A stretch of DNA of 64,000 nucleotides, taken from Portulaca oleracea (taxonomy: Eukaryota > Streptophyta > Magnoliopsida > Caryophyllales > Portulacaceae). A program made the translations under genes and the position numbers. The DNA lies in NCBI GenBank assembly GCA_029582165.1, contig CM055892.1:8402254-8466253 (forward strand), in the 5' to 3' direction. Under the pieces are notes generated by a model. The model saw nothing but the letters and a program-made list of their open reading frames with translations. It ran no database searches and was not told the DNA's origin. This document shows, one piece after another, positions 47,556 through 58,600 of the stretch. Position 1 is the stretch's first letter, and each line of letters begins with the position of its first letter.

Positions 47556-50500
47556 GCTCCAATGATGCCATTGAGGATTTAGTGAAACGTGTTGAGAATT
47601 TGGTTAGAGGCATATTGCGCGAGAATATACTGGTGCCCCGGTACTTTTACTTTCAGCTGGACTCAATTTAAGATGTCAGTTTAACTTTTCAAACATTTTT
47701 TTTGTAGAATTGTAATCATTTGATAGATGATTTTAATTATAAGTAAATATAAACAGGTGTTTTTTCCCTAATTTCAATATTCGGCTTCCCACTCCCTTAA
47801 ACAGATAGTGACAAACTGCAAAATAGACAAGTGTGACTTCCCAATGTTATAATTCTTTATTTTAATCTTTGAAGATGTATCTCAGTAGGTTCACAGGAAC
47901 TCTAGAAGTTTCAAACTCCTAATTATTGCCCAATGTCGTGTTGTCAAGAACCTATTAGACTACTTATATGGAAGTCAACCAACTCATCAAAATCCTAACA
48001 ATTGCAAGAGGTATGAAACTAAACCCTTTGCTAATTTTTTTTTTCAATTCTTAAATTAGGGTTCTTTTGTTGTCAATTGGGTATTAGTGTAAACTTTGGG
48101 GCTAATATGTGAATTTGGAGTATCGTTTGTTTGATGGCTTTTGCATGTCAAAAACAACTAAGTGTGAGAAATCATATTTGGATAATAGTAACCAAATTAA
48201 ATATGATATTTTTAGAAGATGATGAGCATAATCTTTGTAGATATGGTTATTGTTACTGGTTTCTGCTACTCTAGGACGCCTAATTCCTCTCAAATAGGAG
48301 ATTTCAAAGCAAAACGACATGCTATTGGGTTGTTTTGAAAGGTATCTATTATAAATATTGCACAAAAAGCACATGATTCAATTAGAACCAAGGCTTTGAA
48401 ATTCTGCAATTGTAGAATTTCGGTTTGTTTTCCAACTTTTTCCTTTTCATTTTACCATAGATTATTATTCTGAAAATTTGAAATTCATTCTCCCTAATCA
48501 CAATGTTTTGGTCTGCTTGATTCAAAAAAAAAAAAAAAATCTTGGTTGGCATCTTTAAAATATACTTATCTAATTGAGATCTTACATCACAAGTGGTCTT
48601 TGCATGTTATTTTATGAGCATTTTTTTCATGATTATGTTTAAATTGTTATTGTTCTTACAATTAGTTTGGTACATGTAAATCTTTAATTGTGTGAAAAAT
48701 CATAATTTTGTATCCAGGTAGGATATTTTATTTTTATCATTGTCTTTTTGTAGCTAAACCTAAAACTTGTTTTTATGTTAGGCCCTTGTATCCAAGTATT
48801 CATGGTCATAAAAAAAGTGAACATTCTTTGTTATTTTCTATGTAACAATTCAAGTGTATTGTTGTACTAAGGTGCTATCTCCATTTAGATTTTCAGTATC
48901 TGATAGATTTTTTTTAAAATTTTGTTAACTTGCCCTTCATGTTGGCCTAGCTCGATGTTTGCTAGATTTAGGTTGTACTTCAATGCATGGGGAGAATTTT
49001 ATGCGTTCTTGTTTGATGACCATTAGATGTTATGGCCATTAGATTGCACATATTAGAATTTTTTTAATGCTTTGTTAGTTTTTTTTTCCTTTTTTAATAA
49101 ACAAAATGTTAGTCATTTGTTGCATTAGTTGGCTCAAGTCATGCTTGTTTTCTAGGCCTTGTGACTACTTCTCAAAAGTATAATGAATTGTCTTTACAAT
49201 AGCTTTTCACTGCTTTGTTTGAAGTTTTTTTTGTCTTTTTTTTATTTGCTAGGAAACTACTTTGTTTGAAGTTAATTATACAATTTTGCACATTGTCTAA
49301 TTTAGGCTTCTGATGTGTTTTCTTGGGTTGCAACATCTGGCCTCTCCTTTGGCTTCCAATATGCCCAATCTCTTCATGCAGGAATCTTACCACAATAGCT
49401 TTTGTTACTTACATATTAGTTATTAATGTCTTCCTGTCTATGAACTGTAGACATTATATCATTCCGTTCCATTGCATTAGGTATCTTAATAAATTTTCTA
49501 TTTCACTATTGTCCAGGTGTGATTTTTAAGAATTGTGGGAAATATGGTTTGATGTTTTAAATTTAACATTGTTTCCGACTTTCCGTAACCTATATATAGT
49601 TTTCATTGCATGTTGTTATGGAGGTTTTCCGTTCATACGTTGATTTGTCTAGCCTTTCAATTGTGTTCAAAGTTTATGGTGCACAATCTACTAAAGAGAA
49701 GCAACAACTTTTGAAATTAACGAGAAACCTGAACTTCAATGTTGAATCAGGGTCTGAACCAATGTACTCCTACTGGCTAGAGTGTTGTTGGTGATGGTAT
49801 TTACACTGCTGAATTCAGAGGGGATTTTGGAGTTGGTCTCTTTGGATCTACATGCGATGACACATAACTCATTTCAAGGTATGTTTCAGTCTATCTGCAT
49901 TTCGTTGTGTCTTATAAGCATCCATCTTTGTATTGATTGTCTTGTACTGTGGATACATGTGGAACACGTTCACTCACAACTGGGTTGAGAATTGTTGTGT
50001 GCAAGTTCTGACCCATTAGCTATTTTATAAGCCGCAACTGCTATCCACTTCGACTTTTCTTATTGTAGAACTCAACTTATGCCAACTTGTATCCAATCTG
50101 TTCTTCAAAATAGAATGTTTTCTTCAATTTTCTTTGTTTGGTGTAGTAAAATAATGAGTGGAAATGTTTCAAAGGAGGTAGAGATGTGGTTTTCTTCTCA
50201 AATCTCCTGTTCATGACCCTTGAGTATGTCTACACATTCGACAATAAGAGGTCTGAAAATTTATTCACTTAGGGTAGGTTGGATAAATTTTGGTAAGCTT
50301 TCATCGGGAAAACTTTGAGAAAACGTGAATAGTTGGTAAGATGTCATCTATAGTAGCATAAAATCAATTTCACTATATATAGGATAATTAAACCCAAGGT
50401 ATTTTTTTTTCAACTTAATTGCTTGATCCCATATTAATTTGATAATTTCATGAATTCTAAACATCTTTTATGGTGGTTTGTTTCTAGATGAACTTAATTA

Positions 50501-50860
50501 AGTAGTACTGGGATTTCCTATTGACTTTTGGTCCAACACTTCCTAGCTAATTCAACAGTGCTTGATCCAGCAGAAGGCAAAGGTCATTCATTATCAAGCA
50601 GATTTTGAATGTTTAGCCTTCCGCCATCTGAAGTGCATTGTGCACTATGGCCTGAAGCTTGAGATTGCAACTTCAGATCTTGACATCATTGAGCCACCCC
50701 TCCCCAATGATGATACTCATTCATTCATGCTGTATTGACATTACCAAAAAGCCAACTTGTACCTATTCTGGCATAGAATTTCCTTACATTTAAAGATGGA
50801 GTCACTAACATGAAGCTCATTGATTTTGGTTTCTCAAACTTTATTAGGCCAAGTATCAAC
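47556..50860 (+). pseudogene. Captured fragments of a CDPK-related protein kinase (CRK-like)
   Basis: Exon-like pieces separated by intron-like AT-rich DNA. (1) 47556-47668: NDAIEDLVKRVENLVRGIL, resembling AIAIEDVRREVKILRAL of CRKs. (2) About 50597-50673: QILNV, frameshift, AFRHLKCIVHYGLKLE, equivalent to [22 protein letters not shown], with the catalytic HRD changed to HYG. (3) About 50777-50855: FLTFKDGVTNMKLIDFGFSN, then FIRPSI, covering the DFG loop. The order and spacing follow a kinase gene. Frameshifts and loss of the catalytic Asp make it non-functional. Fragment 1 is the weakest match. Another frame-open piece at 49606-49880 was not identified. Confidence 0.55.
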
Positions 50861-51023
50861 CTTTACCTTTTAATTTGCATGAGTACAAGCTCCGATACTC
50901 TTCCTTTTTTCGTTTTGAGCGGTTTGAACATGTATGTACTGTAAAAATCCCTCTCACACCTATCTAATTGTGTTTCTTTTGGACTACTATTACATTACCT
51001 AATCAATAGTTACATTGTCGGGT

Positions 51024-51056
51024 CAGCGTGTGCGGAGCACGCGCTGGCCAGACTAG
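51024..51056 (+). repeat. Second Helitron 3' terminus (hairpin plus CTAG)
   Basis: CAGCGTGTGC-GGA-GCACGCGCTG, a 10-bp stem with one G.T-type mismatch and a 3-nt loop. GCCAGACTAG follows 10 nt further on, then T. This is a complete Helitron end in its own right, 0.8 kb before the outer CTAG at 51854. Confidence 0.75.
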
Positions 51057-52100
51057 TTATAAATAAATAAAAGTAATGTAACTTTGTTTTTATTGATATT
51101 TTGATTGCTGATATATGCTTAAATTTTGGAAGTAATAAACATAAAACTCTAATATAATTGTTTTATGTTTTCTTTGAGAATTTTAAAAAGAAAAAAATTA
51201 TTATTAATATTATGATAAAAGAATATAAATTAATCTCTCTTTGTTATAAACAAAAGTAATGCAACTTTGTTTTGATTGATGTTATGATAGTTGATATATT
51301 AATAATTATTTTAAAATTTGTGATTATTAATTATTTACTACTAAATAGCAATGCTCCATAATTTCTCTAACCATTTTATTTTAATTAATTTTATAAAACA
51401 TTTAATATTTATTGAAGGGAAATAAGTTTCCAACAACATATAATGTATACACATAGCTTCTATTATCTCAATAATTTATTTTGATGTTTAAGACTAAATG
51501 TATTTTTGCATGTTATTGATAAATATGTGAAGTGAATTATAGATTTACTTGTATTTATTCAAATGGACTGATAAAAAAATTGCTACTGTTATTTATTATA
51601 TATACGTAATTGAGATAATATTGAAAATAAATATAGATTTTAGTATCTCTCACTGCTATATTATTTAAATTAATTTTGAGGACAATTTGTACGAAGGAAA
51701 TATAAAAATAATTAGAGTAAAATTGTTAGTATAATTTTTTTATTAATTTTTAATTATTATTTGAATTGATAATTGTTATAAAATTAATTTAAATAACAAA
51801 TCACATATAAATAATGAAATTCTCCCGTGCATAGCACGTGATATAGAACGCTAGTAGCAGTTCTTGAGCTGAAGGTCTTGAGCATTGATCTCCTTAGCGC
51901 TTGGTAGCTGGAGGCTGCTCGAAGGTTGACCGTTTGCAGGATGACTGTCGGTTGCAGTTCTTCAAGTTCTTGGATGCGAGGGCTTGAGTGCTTGGTCTCG
52001 ATCGATGAACCAGACGATGAAGATGACTGCAGTATTTGATGTGAAGAATAGAAGTTGCTGAACTAGCAGACGTTGGTCCTTGGTGCTTGATAGCTGGATG

Positions 52101-53690
52101 CCATGTTGTTAAAATCGCGATCCGGATCGGTGGATCGTACGATCCTACGATCCAAATTTACCCCCACGATCCGGATCGCATTAGGATCGCCCAGTAGTTA
52201 GACTCGGACCAGGATCGTTCCAGGATCGTACAAACTCGTAGGATCGTACGATCCTGAACGATCCATCGATCCTAGCTGATTTGCATAGAATGGGCCACTT
52301 TTTGGTTGGGTATTGTAAATGGGCCACTTTTTGCGTGTGGGCTTCATATTAATTTCTTTCTCTTAGTAGCCCAAGCTGCCCAACCCACGTGAAAAGAAAA
52401 AAGTTAGCTTGCTTTTTTTAAAAAAAACATTGAAATTGAATAATTATTGAAAGAATCAGATGTTGGAGTCTAGGTTTTCACTCCAGTCTTGAGTCTTCAT
52501 GCTGCTATCCAACCCGTTCGTTGCCTCCTGCTCTTCACAGACTCACAGTTGCTGCTGCTCGCTGCTTTTCACAGAATAGAGACTCGTTGTTCTCTTGCCG
52601 CTCATTGTTGGTGCACGTATTTGGTTCTTCGGTCGCCGCTCGTGATGGTCATTGCTGCCGCTTCTTTGCTTGTTGGTGGTTGCTCGTTGGTGTTACTAGC
52701 TGCTGCCTGTTGCTGCTCGTGAGTCAACAGTACAAACTACAAAGTAAGTTTTTTAAATCAAATTGCAATTGCTCGTGGTCGCTGGTGTTGTCATTTTAGA
52801 AGTTGCAGATTGTAGTTTTTTAGAAGTTGGATGAATTGTGTGTTGTCATTTTGTGTAATTAAAATGAATAATAAATGTGATAGTGTGATACTGTGATGCA
52901 CTGATGTTATGAATTGTGATTCTTGAATGCTTAGTTCCTGTTTGGATGTGTATGGTACTATGGTAATTAAAATGAATCTTGAACTTGGAATTGTTATTGG
53001 AATCAATTGGATGAATAATAATTGTAATTGGAGACTTGGATAAAATGGTGATACTTCGTCTTGTCAAAGGAAAGATCCAGGTTTATTAAAATCAATGCTT
53101 CCTGTTTGGATGTGTATGGTACTTGGTTAAAATGAATAATAATTGTAATTGGATAAAATGAATAATAAATGTATATGGTAATATGGTTTTGTGTGTTTGG
53201 TCTGGTATAACTTCTTGTTTGAAGATGATGGTGACAAGTTTGATGATGAAATAGATAGAAACATCACTATCGGCACTGACGATAATGGCTTTAGCACTTT
53301 TGGCTACAATTCAGATGATCATGGTGTTCACATGACATAGAAATTTAGTATTATTATTGTTATCTATAATCTTCACATGATGTTATGTTTCAGTAACTTT
53401 GAAAACAAATTCTCATTTATGTTTTTGTATCTTGGTAAACTAAGTAGCATGTAATGATCAAGATTATCGACCGAAGTAAGGGATAGATGCTTATGACGCG
53501 GAAAGTGGGGCTATTTATTGATGAATCTGCTAAAATTATGTTGATTTAGACCTTTTTAAGTGTGAAAATGAATTTATAGATGGTAAAATAGCTTTGTGCG
53601 TAGACTCTTACGATCCTCGATCCGATCCTTCGATCCGATCCTCGGAAGCCCTCATCGATTCTAACTAGAATCCCGATCCTAACAACCTAG
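52101..53690 (+). mobile_element. hAT element inserted in the left LTR
   Basis: Ends CCATGTTGTTAAAATCGCG and the reverse complement of CTAGGTTGTTAGGATCGGG, flanked by the 8-bp duplication GCTGGATG (52093-52100 and 53691-53698). The right LTR shows the empty site. Subterminal regions are dense in GATCG/CGATC motifs on both sides. About 1.6 kb. A short open stretch (about 53227-53340, DDEIDRNITIGTDDNGFSTF then a stop) may be a remnant of a transposase or captured exon. No intact transposase. Confidence 0.88.
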
Positions 53691-54213
53691 GCTGGATGTC
53701 GCTCGTAGTTGATCTTCTGAAGGCTTCGCAGGTCTTGCCGAAGAACTCTGTTGTTTTTCTTGATCAAGACGCGCTGAAGACTTGGAAACTCAATCTTGAG
53801 CTTCTGCAGACTTCGATCCTTGACACTTGGTAGCTGGAGGCTGTTGGCAGTTTGATCTCCTGGAGTCTCTGGATGCTGACTGCTGAATCTCCGGGGGGCG
53901 TTAAAAATGAAGGGGAGGACCCCCATTTATAGGCTCTGGAGGCCTAGCACCTAGGGTTTGAGTTGGGCTTTGGGCTTGGGCCCAAGTTAATTAATTATTC
54001 CTTTAACTTTAAATAAACAAATAATTAATATTTTCTGCATCATCTTGGACACGTGTCATGATGTTATTGGCCATGATGCATTTCCATTTAAAATTCAATT
54101 AAATGGACCGTCGTAATTAATTTAACACGTAGCGGATAACAATTAGTCGAATAAATTTATTTTATTTTCCACGTGTCATTTTTTAATTGGTCGACAAATT
54201 TTTGCCTCCTACA

Positions 54214-54230
54214 GATGCCCCCTTCGAGAG
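54214..54230 (-). promoter_or_regulatory. Polypurine tract-like sequence of the LTR element
   Basis: The minus strand reads CGAAGGGGGCATC immediately before TGTAGGAGG, the start of the downstream LTR. Position fits plus-strand priming. Confidence 0.6.
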
Positions 54231-54639
54231 TCGGTCGCCAACACGAATTTTGAGTGTTTGAAGCGGCTGAGTCTCGAATATAATTTGTATTTAGCGGGCA
54301 TACTATTGTGCCTAAATTTCAGCTGGCCAAACGGAGTGTGCCACTGATTTGAAGGACGAGGATGTCATCTTGGAGCAGAATTCAACCAACATGATTAGGT
54401 TGCCCCCACATTGCATGTTTGAATGAAACTGTCAACCCACCTGAGTATCCTATTGATGGTGCTGACTTGAAGCAAATCACTAACATGAAGATCTTGGCAA
54501 GCAAGAATGCGGCTTGAAAGCCCACAATTTTGCTGACTTGGAAGTCGATCCATTTTTTTTTTTGCACTTTTGACTTGAGAGTCTTTGTTGTGATGACGTA
54601 GAAGTCTTTAACCTTGTTGACATTGGAGTCTTGCACGAG

Positions 54640-55990
54640 TGAGCTATGGATTTACCGAGTTAAGAGTCTCTCTTATTAATATATGAATCTTTATCTATCT
54701 TGACTTGGGAGTCCTTCATCCTGTTATCTTATGAGTCTTTAACTTTCTTGACTTGGGAGTCCTGCCTCCTATTGAGTTGTGAGTCATTGACTTTTGCTAG
54801 CGAATGAGTCATTCATTTTGACTTGGGAGTCGTGAACTCATGAATCTTTTATCGCGTGTGACTTGGGAGTCTTTTCTTTGGTGACCTAGGAGTATTTGTT
54901 TTTCTTCACCTTAAAATTTGATTTTAACGACTTGGTAGTCTTGAATTTGGCTGACTTGGAAGTCATCAATTTATTTGATTTGTAAGTCGGTTGGTTTGAT
55001 GACTTAAGAGCCTGAAGTTTGTTGACTTGAAAGTCTTTGGATTTGCTGACGTAAGAGTTGTATGCATTGTTGACAAGGGAATCTCGAATTTTATTGACTT
55101 GGAAGTTGTGATCTTGACTTGTGAGCCCTTTTAGTTTGTTAATTTGAATTTGGTTGACTTGTGAGTCTTTCATTTTGTCGACTTGGGAGTCAGGAGACTT
55201 GTTAATACGAAAGTTTGACTGACTCGAATGTCTTTATCGTGTCGTTGACTTGGAAGTTAAGGGACTTGGTGACTTAAGAGTCTTGAAGTTTGTTGATTTG
55301 AAAGTCTCGAATTTTTGCTGACATTGAAGTCTTTGATTTTTGTTAACTAGAAATCGATGAATTTAGTGACTTGAGAGTCTTGAAATTTGTTGATTTGAGA
55401 GTCTTGAATTTTTGTTGACTTGCGAATCTTGAAGATTGCTGACTTGGAAGTCATGGTTATTTTTTTCTTGACTTTTGAGTCTTTCATTTTGTTGATTTGA
55501 ATTTGGATGACTTAGTGAGTTTTTCATTTTGTTGATTTAAATTTGGATGACATGTGAGTTTTTGGCTTGAAAGTTTTGAATTTCGATATGAGAGTCTTTA
55601 ACTTTGGTGACTTGAGAGTTTGACTCGAAAGCCTTGGGTTTGGTCTTTTACGAGTCTTTCGTGATGATGACTTGGAAGTCTTGGATTTTGACTTGGGAGT
55701 CTTTAATTTTGGTGACTTGAGAGCCTTTTTCTTGAAAGTTTGGGATTTAGACTTGTAAGTCTTTGGTGTTGATGACTTGGAAGTGTTGGATTTTGACTTT
55801 GGAATTTTTAATTTTGTGGATGACCTGGAAGTCTTGAATTTTGACTTGTGAGTCTTTTTTTTTTTTTTTTTTGTAGATGACTTGGAAGTCTTGAATTTTG
55901 ACTTGAGAGTCTTTTTTTTTTTGTGGATGACTTGGAAGCCTTGAATTTTTGACTTGTGTGTCTTTATGCGGATGACTTGGAAGTCTTGAA
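54640..55990 (-). repeat. Array of short palindromic units (GACTT-N2-AAGTC class)
   Basis: Dozens of 12-bp motifs such as GACTTGGAAGTC, GACTTGGGAGTC and GACTTGAGAGTC, spaced roughly 20-45 bp apart and separated by T-rich spacers (TTGAATTTTG, TTTGTTGA). On the element's sense (minus) strand most units read as Lys-Asp-Phe/Ser-Gln-Val blocks (KDSQVKIQDFQVIHK and similar) in frames that are interrupted. It lies between the gag-like frame and the downstream LTR. I know of no named family for it. Confidence 0.8.
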
Positions 55991-56106
55991 TTTTTTACCA
56001 GAAAACTCTTCAAAATTTGTTGACCTTTATTTTTTTTTTGTCAATAGTTTAGGCTCTTGCTCGGGAGCTTCTCAATTTTCTTCATCAACTTTGCGATCTA
56101 CTTACT

Positions 56107-56577
56107 TTAATTGTCGATTCTTTTGTCTTTCTCTTTGCTTTCCTTAGCAAACATTCTCAATGTAGCCTCTAGCTTGGCGATCTTTTCTTCCATGTTAACA
56201 ACTCCAATTGTCATCACCGCCATGACGAAGGTATGAGTAGATTCAATCTCTGCTTGCGAGAAGATAGATTCTTTTTCAGGGATTTCGGAAGAATCTTTAT
56301 TGGAGTAGCTGTGGTCTTCAATCGTAGTTGGCTTCCTAGAGCGAGGAGCCCTTTGAGTTGCCCCTAGTGTGATGGAGCCGGTAGTTGGATTCTTCAGTAA
56401 TTGAGTTGGTGCATTCACCGTTGGTTTTTCAACCGCTGTAGAAATATTAGCAGCGATAGTTGCAATCCTTCGAGTCGTTACTCCGCTTGATGTGACACAT
56501 GTAGTTGTTGACCCCTGGGATGAAGCTTGAGTCATCCTCCTTGTTGAGAGTCGAGAGACAACTTTCTTGGGTGTCAT
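56107..56577 (-). CDS. Gag-like N-terminal reading frame of the LTR element
   Basis: 156 residues from the first ATG after the primer-binding-like site (MTPKKVVSRLSTRRMTQASS). A Thr/Ser/Arg-rich first part is followed by a predicted coiled coil (NMEEKIAKLEATLRMFAKES). This layout is common at the start of plant Ty3-type gag proteins (basic Ser/Thr head, then EEKI..LE... helix). The frame ends at 56107 before any capsid or zinc-knuckle domain, so it is at most a truncated gag. It could equally be a chance open frame in a non-coding leader. Confidence 0.45.
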   Translation of the reverse strand: MTPKKVVSRLSTRRMTQASSQGSTTTCVTSSGVTTRRIATIAANISTAVEKPTVNAPTQLLKNPTTGSITLGATQRAPRSRKPTTIEDHSYSNKDSSEIPEKESIFSQAEIESTHTFVMAVMTIGVVNMEEKIAKLEATLRMFAKESKEKDKRIDN

Positions 56578-56660
56578 CGCGTCGCTTGAGTCGAAGGTTG
56601 AACTTGATTTCTTGGAGAAGGAGATGAGAGGCAGAGAGGTCCCACCGAGCGTGCCAAATT

Positions 56661-57640
56661 TGTAAACACAAATTTCGAGTCTAAAATGAATAACGGTAGG
56701 AAATTGAGAAATAAATTAATTTGTATTAATATTTGAATGTATGCGGGTACAATCTCTGTATTAAATACAATAAAGTAGTCCTCTGATTCGATCTCCTGAA
56801 ATTTGGGTGAGCCGATGGCACGGACGCTTGATCTCGATCTCGAATGTAGGTCTAGCTGAAGCACTCTGTAGCAGTGCTTGAGCTTAAGGTCTTGAGCGTT
56901 GATCTCCTTAGCACTTGGTAGCTGGAGGCTGCTCGAAGATTGACCGTTTGCAGGCTGACTGTTGGTTGTAGTTCTTCAAGTTCTTGGATGCGAGGGCTTG
57001 AGTGCTTGATCTCGATCAATGACCAGACGATGAAGATGACTGTAGCCTTTGATGTGAAGAACAGAAGTTGTTGAACTAGCAGGCGTTGGTCATTGGCGCT
57101 TGATAGCTGGATGTTGCTTGTAGTTCGATCTTATGAAGGCTTCACAGGCCTTGCCGAAGAACTTTGTTGTTTTTCTTGATCAAGACGCGCTGAAGACTTG
57201 GAAACTTGATCTTGAGCTTCTGCAGACTTCGATCTTTGGCGCTTGGTAGATAGAGGCTGTTGGCAGTTTGATCTCCTGGAGCCTCTGGATGCTGACTGTT
57301 GAATCTCCGGAGGGTGGAGGGGGGCATTAAAAATGAAGGGAGAGGACCCCTATTTATAGGCTTTGGAAGCCTAGCCCCTAGGGTTTGAGTTGGGCTTTGG
57401 GCTTGGGCCCAAGTTAATTAATTATTCCTTTAACTTTAAATAAAGAAATAATTAATATTTTCTGCATCATCTTTGACACGTGTCATGATGTTATTGGCTA
57501 TGATGCATTTCCATTTAAAATTCAATTAAATGGGCCGCCGTAATTGATTTAACACGTGGCGGATAATAATTAGCCGAATAAATTTAATTTATTTGCCACG
57601 TGTCATTTTTTAATTGGTCGACAAATTTTTGCCTCCTACA
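56661..57640 (-). repeat. Intact LTR (right copy, 5' LTR in element sense)
   Basis: 980 bp, ends TG...CA in both readings. It matches the three pieces of the left LTR: 44387-44450, 51855-52100 and 53691-54213. It contains the TATA box CCTATAAATAGG on the minus strand and ends inward next to the primer-binding-like site. Confidence 0.92.
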
Positions 57641-58600
57641 GAGGTATTGGTGGGGAATTAAGAATGGAGAGAGGAGAATGCACTGGGTTGGGAAGGAAAC
57701 ATTGTGCAACAACAAACATATGGGAGGCATTGGTTTCAAGGATCTTGAGAAATTCAACTTAGCTCTTCTAGGGAAGTAGGTGTGGAGGCTTTGGCGGAAT
57801 CCGGAGACACTAGTGGTAAGACTTTTGAAGGCAAAATATTATTCGTCGATGGATATCTTCAATGCGTAACTTGGTCCTCGACCCTCCTATACTTGGAGGA
57901 GCATATTTGAAGCAAAAAATCTCACTCGGGACAGGCTCCGATGGATTGTTGGAAAAGGAGATAAAATTCATGTGTGAGACGACAAGTGGATAAACTGAGC
58001 TCCATCTTTTAAGGTGCTCACAGCCCGAACAAATTACTAGGAGGCGCCCAACAATGGTCGGGGAGTTGATTGACACTGAAAGAGGAACTTGGAACAGACA
58101 TAAACTTCAGCAATACTTTCTCCCACTCGATGTAGAGGCGATTGCTTCCATACCATTATGCCCCACATGGCCTGAGGATCGGCTGGCCTGAAGCGAGACA
58201 AAGGACGGGGAATATAATGTGCGAACAGGATACCATGTCTTAAGGTATCGAGAAAACATCACAAGACCCTCATCTAGCACACAACGTTGCACTACATTTT
58301 GGAAAAAACTATGGCACCTCAATATCCCACCTCGCATTAGATCATTCGGATGGAGACTAGCCAAGGAAATTCTGCCCTCAACAGGAGGTCTTTCTCGTAG
58401 CATCAAAACAGTCATTGGCCAATGCCGAATATGCGGATATGAGATAGAGTCCAATGTGTACAGTGTCTTCCATTGCCCCTCAGCTGCGGAGATATGAGAG
58501 CTGAGTGGTATCGAGGAAAAACTTTGGTCGCCATCATTTGCATCTGCCCTCGACCATCTGGATCAAGCTTTTAACGAACTGGACTTTACTAAAATCAAAC
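57641..58600 (+). pseudogene. LINE ORF2, C-terminal part (right part of the split LINE)
   Basis: Continues the frame broken at 44386. KLVW on the left plus RYWWGIKNGERRMHW on the right restores the usual K..WRFWWG....RK.HW motif. Then come HMGGIGFKDLEKFNLALLGK, LLKAKYYS, and a zf-RVT domain at about 58219-58497 (TFWKKLWHLNIPPRIRSFGW, GQCRICGYEIESNVYSVFHC). Stops at 57777 and elsewhere show decay. Similarity fades near 58560-58600 with no RNase H tail. Confidence 0.85.

Larger units (their letters stand above)
44451..51854 (+). mobile_element. Helitron inserted in the left LTR
   Basis: 5' end TCTATATTAATATATTAAAA preceded by A. The 3' end is CTAG followed by T (51851-51855), with a hairpin CGTGC-ATA-GCACG at 51826-51838 a dozen bases upstream. 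These are the standard Helitron termini (5'-TC, 3'-CTRR, A/T target). About 7.4 kb, no Rep/helicase frame recognised. It carries kinase-gene fragments and a second internal Helitron 3' terminus. The matching right LTR has about 150 bp at the insertion point that are absent here, so the insertion came with, or after, a local deletion. Confidence 0.72.
44387..57640 (-). mobile_element. Non-autonomous LTR retrotransposon with nested insertions
   Basis: Begins TGTAAACACAAATTT at 44387 and ends TTTTTGCCTCCTACA at 57640. It is flanked by the 5-bp target duplication GAGGT (44382-44386 and 57641-57645) inside a LINE reading frame. Right LTR 56661-57640 (980 bp); left LTR 44387-54213, split by a Helitron and a hAT element. 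LTR TATA box (CCTATAAATAGGGG on minus, about 57352-57365) and a primer-binding-like TTTGGCACGCTCGGTGGG next to the right LTR place transcription on the minus strand. A purine-rich GAAGGGGGCATC abuts the left LTR. The interior is only 2447 bp (54214-56660): a gag-like frame and a palindrome-rich array, with no protease, RT or integrase. Confidence 0.93.

Noticed and set aside
54886..56013. Genuine repeat protein with Lys-Asp-Phe-Gln-Val units
   Set aside because: Frames are short, shifted and interrupted, so not called as a gene; kept as a finding because the DNA motif itself is striking.
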